Assembly (NCBI RefSeq): GCF_025244845.1 | Contig: NZ_CP104264.1 | Span: 1,054,001 to 1,118,000, forward strand | Direction of reading: 5' to 3' | From: Arthrobacter sp. zg-Y1171 | GTDB taxonomy: Bacteria; Actinomycetota; Actinomycetes; Actinomycetales; Micrococcaceae | Length of the DNA stretch: 64,000 nucleotides | Notes under the pieces: model-generated | Databases searched by the model: none | What the model was told of the DNA's origin: nothing | What the model saw: the letters and a program-made list of their open reading frames with translations, nothing else | Translations under genes and position numbers: made by a program | Shown: positions 59,054 to 64,000 of the stretch, piece after piece | Position numbering within the stretch: position 1 is the first letter of the stretch | Layout of the letters: the number at the start of each line of letters is the position of its first letter

Positions 59054-60238
59054 ATGGCACTTATCGACGTCGACAACCTTCCGTACCCGGACGGCGACTT
59101 CTACGCATTTGAAGATCTGCTCACTGACAAGGAGCGCGACCGCCTGCACGAGATCCGTGCCTGGCTCGCAGCCGAGGTCAAGCCGCATGCTGCTGACTGG
59201 TGGAACGCCGGAGAATTCCCGCACCACATGATCCCCAAGATTGCCGAACTGGACGTTATGAGCCCGGTTTACCGGCAGGGTTACTCCAACCTTTTCGCGG
59301 GCCTCTGCCATGCCGAAATGACGCGTGCGGACACGTCCTTCGCGACCTTCATGGGCGTCCACGACGGTCTCTTCACCGGCTCCATCGAGGCCCTGGCCTC
59401 CGAGGAGCAGAAGGCAGCCTGGCTGCCGGACATCTACGCCATGAAGAAGATCGGCGCCTTCGGCCTGACGGAACCGCTGGGCGGATCCGACGTTGCCGGC
59501 GGCACCCGCACTACTGCCCGCCGCGAGGGGGACAACTGGATCCTCAACGGTGAAAAGCGCTGGATCGGCAATGCGACCTTCTCCGACTGGGTGGTTGTTT
59601 ACGCCCGCGACCTCGAGGACAACCAGGTCAAGGGTTTCCTGGTGGACACCAAGACCCCGGGCTACACGGCCACGAAGATCGAAAACAAGATCGCCCTGCG
59701 CACGGTCCAGAACGCAGACATTGTCCTCGACAACGTAGTGGTGAGCGACGAGTTCCACCTCAAGGGCGCCAACAGCTTCCGCGACACCAACAAGGTCCTG
59801 AAGGTCACCCGCCTTGCCGTGGCCTGGCAGGCCGTGGGCCAGCAGATGGCTGCCTTCGACGTCGCCCGCAAGTACGCGGTAGAGCGCAAGCAGTTCGGCA
59901 AGCCGCTGGCATCCTTCCAGCTGGTGCAGGAACAGCTGGTGAAGATCCTGGGCAACACCGTCAGCTCGCTGGGCATGATGGTCCGCCTGGCGCAGCTCGA
60001 AGACCTCGGACAGGCCAAGGATGAGCAGTCCGCCCTCGCCAAGGCCTTCACCACGGCCCGGATGCGCGAATCCGTTGCCATGGGCCGCAGCATCCTGGGT
60101 GGAAACGGCATTGTCACCGATTACGGCATGGCTAAGATCTTCGCTGACGCGGAGGCCATCTACTCGTACGAAGGCACGTACGAGATCAATACTCTGGTCA
60201 CCGGACGCGCGATCACCGGAGTGGCTGCGTTCGTATAG
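59054..60238 (+). CDS. acyl-CoA dehydrogenase (glutaryl-CoA dehydrogenase-like)
   Basis: An FAD enzyme oxidising an acyl-CoA at alpha-beta, 394 aa. GAFGLTEPLGGSDVAGGT and WILNGEKRWIGNA are the FAD/substrate blocks. The catalytic Glu lies in YSYEGTYEINTLVTGRAITG, the same position as in glutaryl-CoA and isobutyryl-type members, and RKQFGKPLASFQLVQEQL is standard. The C-terminal GRAITG(V)AAF resembles glutaryl-CoA dehydrogenases, but the substrate is not certain. Single gene with its own terminator. Confidence 0.9.
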   Translation: MALIDVDNLPYPDGDFYAFEDLLTDKERDRLHEIRAWLAAEVKPHAADWWNAGEFPHHMIPKIAELDVMSPVYRQGYSNLFAGLCHAEMTRADTSFATFMGVHDGLFTGSIEALASEEQKAAWLPDIYAMKKIGAFGLTEPLGGSDVAGGTRTTARREGDNWILNGEKRWIGNATFSDWVVVYARDLEDNQVKGFLVDTKTPGYTATKIENKIALRTVQNADIVLDNVVVSDEFHLKGANSFRDTNKVLKVTRLAVAWQAVGQQMAAFDVARKYAVERKQFGKPLASFQLVQEQLVKILGNTVSSLGMMVRLAQLEDLGQAKDEQSALAKAFTTARMRESVAMGRSILGGNGIVTDYGMAKIFADAEAIYSYEGTYEINTLVTGRAITGVAAFV

Positions 60239-60277
60239 CCGCTTTCGGAATCAACGTCCGCTAGACCAGCAAAGAAC

Positions 60278-60309
60278 CCCGGCCGGATCCTGCAAAGGGT
60301 CCGGCCGGG
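60278..60309. terminator. terminator between acyl-CoA dehydrogenase and M23 peptidase
   Basis: CCCGGCCGGATCC (60278-60290) pairs with GGGTCCGGCCGGG (60297-60309) with one T-G pair, loop TGCAAA. It lies between convergent genes. Confidence 0.75.
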
Positions 60310-60339
60310 ACGTTTAACCGGGGCGTTTAGCCGGAATGT

Positions 60340-60894
60340 CTACCCGGGCGGTTCACGGGAGGCCGGCGGCGGCACCGGAAGCAGGACCGAGGGCCGGCGG
60401 TCGGATACATAGTTGAGCGGATCCACATAGTCCCCGTCCAGCCGGACTCCCCAATGTACGCAACCCGGGCCGCAGTGCGATCCCGACCGGACGGACCCCA
60501 CCGCAGTGCCCTTGGGCACTTCGGTACCCACCGGCACGGAAGCTTCGACGGGTTCAAAACTGCTCAACAAGCCGCGTCCGTGGTCAATGGTCAGGACCGA
60601 CCTGTCCACCACCCGGCGGGCAAAAACGACGCGCCCGTCCGCAGGGGCCAGGACCGCGGCGCCCTCGGCCGCGGCGACGTCGATACCGCGGTGCCCCGCC
60701 AGCCACGGCTGTGCCGGGGGATCGAAGGACCGCAGGAGGGCAGGCTCCGGGGCCAGGGGCCAGCTCCAGGGCGGGGAATATGCCGACGCGGTGGCAGCGG
60801 ACGGCGGGTCGACTGCCACCGACCCGGGGGCAAGGACGGACAGTACCGCCGCGAGGAGCAGGACAGGTGTTCGCTTCATGGAGCAACGGTGCAT
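60340..60894 (-). CDS. secreted M23 family metallopeptidase
   Basis: A LytM/M23-type wall or peptide hydrolase of 184 aa. A signal peptide (KRTPVLLLAAVLSVLAPGS) is followed by the M23 core: AGHRGIDVAAAEGAAVLAP (His and Asp zinc ligands), VLTIDHGRGLLSSFEPV and HCGPGCVHWGVRLDG. The family's final HxH is reduced to a single His before Trp, so activity is uncertain. Start 60894 has GGGAG 9 nt upstream; ATG 60879 is an alternative. It diverges from rpsB. Confidence 0.87.
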   Translation of the reverse strand: MHRCSMKRTPVLLLAAVLSVLAPGSVAVDPPSAATASAYSPPWSWPLAPEPALLRSFDPPAQPWLAGHRGIDVAAAEGAAVLAPADGRVVFARRVVDRSVLTIDHGRGLLSSFEPVEASVPVGTEVPKGTAVGSVRSGSHCGPGCVHWGVRLDGDYVDPLNYVSDRRPSVLLPVPPPASREPPG

Positions 60895-61323
60895 CCGCGC
60901 GGGCTCCCGTTGCCGATTTCCCGGGCGTCCTGTTCGGAGCCCGGCCGCGGAAGCCGGGTGGGGAGGAAAGGTTGACGCCGGATGGCGGGGGTCCGGCGCT
61001 GTAGTACACTTGACGGAGCAGCTTGCTGTGCCATGGGACCTGCCCGGACGTTTTAGTCCAGGTCCGGTCCCGGGTTTGTCCGGTATTCACCGGGTTCACC
61101 CACCGGCATGGAGGCTGACTACGCGTATCCCAATTATCCCCGTCACAGGGGGTGCATCTCCAACGGTCCGGCAACGCCGGCAGGGGAGGCATGCCGCAGC
61201 TCCTACGGGGCAGCGGCTGATGGATACCAGGAGCTTCGCCCGCCCGGGCGTACAGCTAAAACCGTCAATTGGCAGTAGGACCAGTGCGCCGTGCGCACGG
61301 CTGCTGCCGGAAGGAGTGACGAC
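60895..61323 (+). other. long leader region upstream of rpsB
   Basis: A 429-bp gap between the divergent M23 gene and rpsB, with no convincing gene. TTGACG (61010-61015) could be a -35 element, but no good -10 follows. GGAAGGAG lies just before the rpsB ATG. The length leaves room for an autoregulatory leader, as S2 operons often have; no known structure was recognised. Confidence 0.4.
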
Positions 61324-62223
61324 ATGCCCGTCGTTACAATGCGCCAGCTGCTCGACAGCGGCGTCCACTTTGGTCACCAGACCCGCCGTTGGAACCCGAA
61401 GATGAAGCGTTTCATCTTCACCGAGCGCAACGGCATCTACATCATTGACCTGCAGCAGTCGCTGTCCTACATCGACCGTGCATTCGAGTTCGTCAAGGCC
61501 ACTGTTGCCCACGGCGGAACCGTACTGTTCGTCGGCACCAAGAAGCAGGCGCAGGAAGCAATCGCCGAGCAGGCCACCCGTGTTGGCCAGCCGTACGTGA
61601 ACCAGCGCTGGCTCGGTGGCATGCTCACCAACTTCCAGACTGTCGCCAAGCGTATCCAGCGCATGAAGGAACTCGAAGAGATCAACTTCGAGGACGTCGC
61701 TTCCTCCGGCCACACGAAGAAGGAGCTCCTGCTTCTCCGTCGTGAACTGACCAAGCTGGAAACCAACCTCGGCGGCATCCGCAACCTGACCAAGGCTCCG
61801 TCCCTGCTCTGGATTGTTGACACGCAGAAGGAACACCTCGCCATTGACGAGGCCAAGAAGCTGAACATTCCCGTTGTTGCCATCCTGGACAGCAACTGCG
61901 ATCCGGACGACGTCGACTTCCCGATCCCGGGTAACGACGACGCCATCCGCTCCGTCAACCTGCTGACCCGCGTCATTGCCGACGCCGTGGCCGAGGGCCT
62001 GATCGTCCGCCACAACAAGTCCGGCAACACGGAAGCCCCGGCCGAGCCGCTGGCCGAGTGGGAGCGCGAGCTCCTCGAAGGTGCTGCTGAGACCCCGGCC
62101 GCTGACGCCGCTGCTGAAGCTCCCGCTGCTGAAGCCGCTCCGGCCGCTGAAGCTGCTGAGGCTCCCGCCGCTGATGTCGACGCCATCGTTGACGCCCCGG
62201 CCGCTGAAGTAACCGAGAAGTAA
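61324..62223 (+). CDS. rpsB: 30S ribosomal protein S2
   Basis: A small-subunit ribosomal protein. ATG 61324 follows GGAAGGAG; an in-frame ATG or GTG further upstream is not needed. It has 299 aa: the core ([52 protein letters not shown]) and then an Ala/Glu/Pro-rich tail (about 245-299) of the AEAPAAEAA type, longer than in E. coli S2 but common in actinobacteria. tsf follows 128 bp later. Confidence 0.97.
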   Translation: MPVVTMRQLLDSGVHFGHQTRRWNPKMKRFIFTERNGIYIIDLQQSLSYIDRAFEFVKATVAHGGTVLFVGTKKQAQEAIAEQATRVGQPYVNQRWLGGMLTNFQTVAKRIQRMKELEEINFEDVASSGHTKKELLLLRRELTKLETNLGGIRNLTKAPSLLWIVDTQKEHLAIDEAKKLNIPVVAILDSNCDPDDVDFPIPGNDDAIRSVNLLTRVIADAVAEGLIVRHNKSGNTEAPAEPLAEWERELLEGAAETPAADAAAEAPAAEAAPAAEAAEAPAADVDAIVDAPAAEVTEK

Positions 62224-62274
62224 AGAACGTATTTCCTTAGTCCGGGGGAAGTTATCCCCTGGACATGGGTTGTG

Positions 62275-62306
62275 GTGCGGCTGGCCGGTTTACCGGCCAG
62301 CCGCAC
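62275..62306 (+). terminator. strong hairpin between rpsB and tsf
   Basis: A perfect 14-bp stem GTGCGGCTGGCCGG / CCGGCCAGCCGCAC around loop TTTA. No T-run follows, so it may be an attenuator or RNA-processing/stability element rather than a full terminator. Confidence 0.6.
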
Positions 62307-62351
62307 TGGCAGAACCGCACCAATACTTATTACGGGAGGACTGGAGTCCAA

Positions 62352-63191
62352 ATGGCGAACTACACTGCTGCTGATATCAAGGCACTGCGCGAGCGCACCG
62401 GCGCAGGCATGATGGATGTAAAGAAGGCTCTGGACGAGGCCAACGGCGATGCCGACAAGGCCATGGAGCTTATCCGCATCAAGGGCCTGAAGGGCGCGAC
62501 CAAGCGTGAAGGCCGTTCCACCGCTGAAGGCCTGGTTGCCGCCAAGGTCATCGACGGCACGGTTGGCGTCATGATCGAGCTGAACTGCGAGACTGACTTC
62601 GTTGCCAAGTCCCCGAAGTTCATCGAACTGGCTGACAAGGTCCTGGCCGCTGCAGTTGAATCTGCTGCTGCCGACGCCGAATCCCTCCTCGCCTACAACG
62701 TTGACGGCAAGCCGCTGTCCGAGGTTGTTGTCGAAGAAGGCGCCATCCTGGGCGAGAAGGTTGTCGTCCGCCGCGTGGCACGCATCGAAGGCAAGACCGT
62801 CGACGCGTACCTGCACAAGACCTCCAAGGATCTTCCGGCACAGGTCGGCGTGCTGTTCGCCGTTGACGGCGAAGGCGCAGAAGCTGCCACCGCCGCCCAC
62901 GACATCGCCGTGCACACCGCTGCGTACGCCCCGACCTACCTGACCCGCGACGAAGTTCCGGCAGAGACGGTCGAGAACGAACGCCGCATTGCAGACGAGA
63001 CGGCACGCGCAGAGGGCAAGCCCGAGGGCGCACTGCCGAAGATCGTCGAAGGCCGCCTGACTGGTTTCTTCAAGGAAATCGTCCTGGTGGACCAGCCGTT
63101 CGCCAAGGACGCCAAGAAGACCGTGGGCAAGGTTCTCGAAGAAGCCGGTGTTGCACCGGCAGGCTTCGCCCGCTTCCGTGTAGGCGCCTAA
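62352..63191 (+). CDS. tsf: elongation factor Ts
   Basis: The guanine-nucleotide exchange factor for EF-Tu. It has 279 aa from ATG 62352, preceded by GGGAGGACTGGAG. The N-terminal UBA-like domain (YTAADIKALRERTGAGMMDV) and the EF-Tu-contact block (IELNCETDFVAKSP) are intact, and the C-terminal KDAKKTVGKVLEEAG is typical. Gene order rpsB-tsf-pyrH is the conserved one. Confidence 0.97.
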   Translation: MANYTAADIKALRERTGAGMMDVKKALDEANGDADKAMELIRIKGLKGATKREGRSTAEGLVAAKVIDGTVGVMIELNCETDFVAKSPKFIELADKVLAAAVESAAADAESLLAYNVDGKPLSEVVVEEGAILGEKVVVRRVARIEGKTVDAYLHKTSKDLPAQVGVLFAVDGEGAEAATAAHDIAVHTAAYAPTYLTRDEVPAETVENERRIADETARAEGKPEGALPKIVEGRLTGFFKEIVLVDQPFAKDAKKTVGKVLEEAGVAPAGFARFRVGA

Positions 63192-63233
63192 TTAGTTAGG
63201 TAACAACGGTTTCGACGGAAACGTCATCACAGC

Positions 63234-63268
63234 AAAGGGGGTGGTCACCACGGGTGACCACCCCTTTT
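63234..63268 (+). terminator. intrinsic terminator after tsf
   Basis: GGGGTGGTCACC (63238-63249) pairs with GGTGACCACCCC (63253-63264) around ACG, followed by TTTT. It separates rpsB-tsf from pyrH. Confidence 0.9.
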
Positions 63269-63330
63269 CTCTGCCCAGAACAGCTCACTAGTCTTAAAAG
63301 CAGCACCAGCACCTATGCCCGGGAGGCACA

Positions 63331-64000
63331 ATGGCCCACGTATTGAAAGAAACCGATTCCCCGCGACGACGCGTCCTGCTGAAGCTCTCGGGAGAGGTGT
63401 TCGGCGGCGGCAAACTCGGTGTGGATCCGGATACCGTGCGGGCAGTGGCCAAGCAGATCGCTGCGACCGTGGGCGAGGTTGAAGTGGCCATCGTCGTCGG
63501 CGGCGGCAACTTCTTCCGCGGCGCGGAGCTGTCCACCAGCGGCATGGACCGCTCCCGTGCGGACTACATGGGCATGCTCGGCACCGTGATGAACTGCCTG
63601 GCACTGCAGGACTTCCTGGAGCAGGCCGGCGTCGAGACCCGCGTCCAGAGCGCCATCACCATGGGACAGGTGGCTGAGGCCTACATTCCGCGGCGCGCCA
63701 TCCGACACCTGGAAAAGGGCCGCGTGGTCATCTTCGGTGCCGGCGCAGGCCTGCCGTACTTCTCCACCGACACGGTCGCCGCCCAGCGCGCGCTGGAAGT
63801 GCACGCAGACGAGGTGCTGATGGCCAAGAGCGGCGTGGACGGTGTCTACACTGCCGATCCGAACAAGGATTCCACCGCGGTACGGCTGGAGACCCTGACG
63901 TACGACGACGCCCTGCGCCAGGACATCCGCGTTATGGACCAGACGGCCATGACCATGTGCAAGGACAACGACCTGAACATGGTTGTCTTCGGCATGGAGG
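63331..64000 (+). CDS. pyrH: UMP kinase (3' end outside window)
   Basis: Phosphorylates UMP to UDP; hexameric amino-acid-kinase fold, GTP-regulated. ATG 63331 has GGGAGG upstream; 223 residues are visible and the frame is open at the window end. Motifs are [15 protein letters not shown] (nucleotide loop), [28 protein letters not shown] and [16 protein letters not shown]. It lies 139 bp after tsf in the conserved order. Confidence 0.96.
   Translation, partial: MAHVLKETDSPRRRVLLKLSGEVFGGGKLGVDPDTVRAVAKQIAATVGEVEVAIVVGGGNFFRGAELSTSGMDRSRADYMGMLGTVMNCLALQDFLEQAGVETRVQSAITMGQVAEAYIPRRAIRHLEKGRVVIFGAGAGLPYFSTDTVAAQRALEVHADEVLMAKSGVDGVYTADPNKDSTAVRLETLTYDDALRQDIRVMDQTAMTMCKDNDLNMVVFGME

Overview
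The window is GC-rich chromosomal DNA from an actinobacterium, most likely a Micrococcaceae member close to Arthrobacter. The gene content supports this: gatCAB, an NAD-dependent ligA with an actinobacterial insertion, a DUF222/HNH (13E12-type) gene, a SAM-IV riboswitch before metY-metX, a HutF-type histidine pathway, and rpsB-tsf-pyrH. Genes are dense and often joined by ATGA or GTGA overlaps. There are no rRNA genes, CRISPR arrays or recognisable transposases. The species cannot be named from this sequence alone.

Layout. 1-7.7 kb: the 3' part of ligA, an IMPase-family phosphatase, GNAT enzymes, and a DUF222-HNH gene bracketed by a methyltransferase remnant and an intact relative, then a DksA/TraR-like protein. 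7.9-11.3 kb: gatC-gatA-gatB, closed by a strong terminator. 11.4-15.3 kb: a tight run of aminoglycoside-phosphotransferase-fold protein, PP2C-like phosphatase and FAD oxidoreductase, then a membrane protein with a Lys/Ala-rich tail. 15.5-24.0 kb: acylphosphatase and a complete histidine-utilisation locus. In that locus hutH diverges from an iclR-type regulator, hutU, an M20 amidohydrolase, hutF and hutI. Two near-identical palindromes there look like the regulator's operators. 24.1-29.9 kb: CPBP protease, GH2 glycosidase, alpha/beta hydrolase, an AbiEi/DUF559 protein and a VOC protein, in a stretch crowded with a palindromic repeat family.

30.1-44.3 kb: SAM-IV riboswitch with metY-metX, small enzymes (VOC, SRPBCC, SGNH, esterase, S4), a YdcZ-type transporter, glycyl-tRNA synthetase with an acetyltransferase, a TetR regulator with an AtoE-type transporter, dusB and dgt. 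44.5-50.0 kb: a large LPxTG-anchored surface protein with a predicted thioester domain and seven repeats, followed by dnaG. 50.1-53.2 kb: two identical tRNA-Asn genes bracketing a NUDIX gene and a membrane-anchored orphan, then malic enzyme. 53.4-58.6 kb: sugar porter, holin-like protein, and a CDP-alcohol phosphotransferase/DMT transporter/glycosyltransferase run. 58.7-64 kb: a CAT-anticodon tRNA, acyl-CoA dehydrogenase, M23 peptidase, and the translation cluster rpsB-tsf-pyrH (pyrH cut by the window end).

Most notable signals: (i) a dispersed palindromic repeat family with one copy expanded into about twenty 19/13-nt units, clustered around an AbiEi/DUF559 gene; one copy supplies that gene's stop codon. 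(ii) Paired candidate IclR operators in the hut locus, and an M20 hydrolase sitting where HutG would be expected. (iii) A thioester and isopeptide-style surface adhesin. (iv) A methyltransferase remnant flanking a DUF222 gene.
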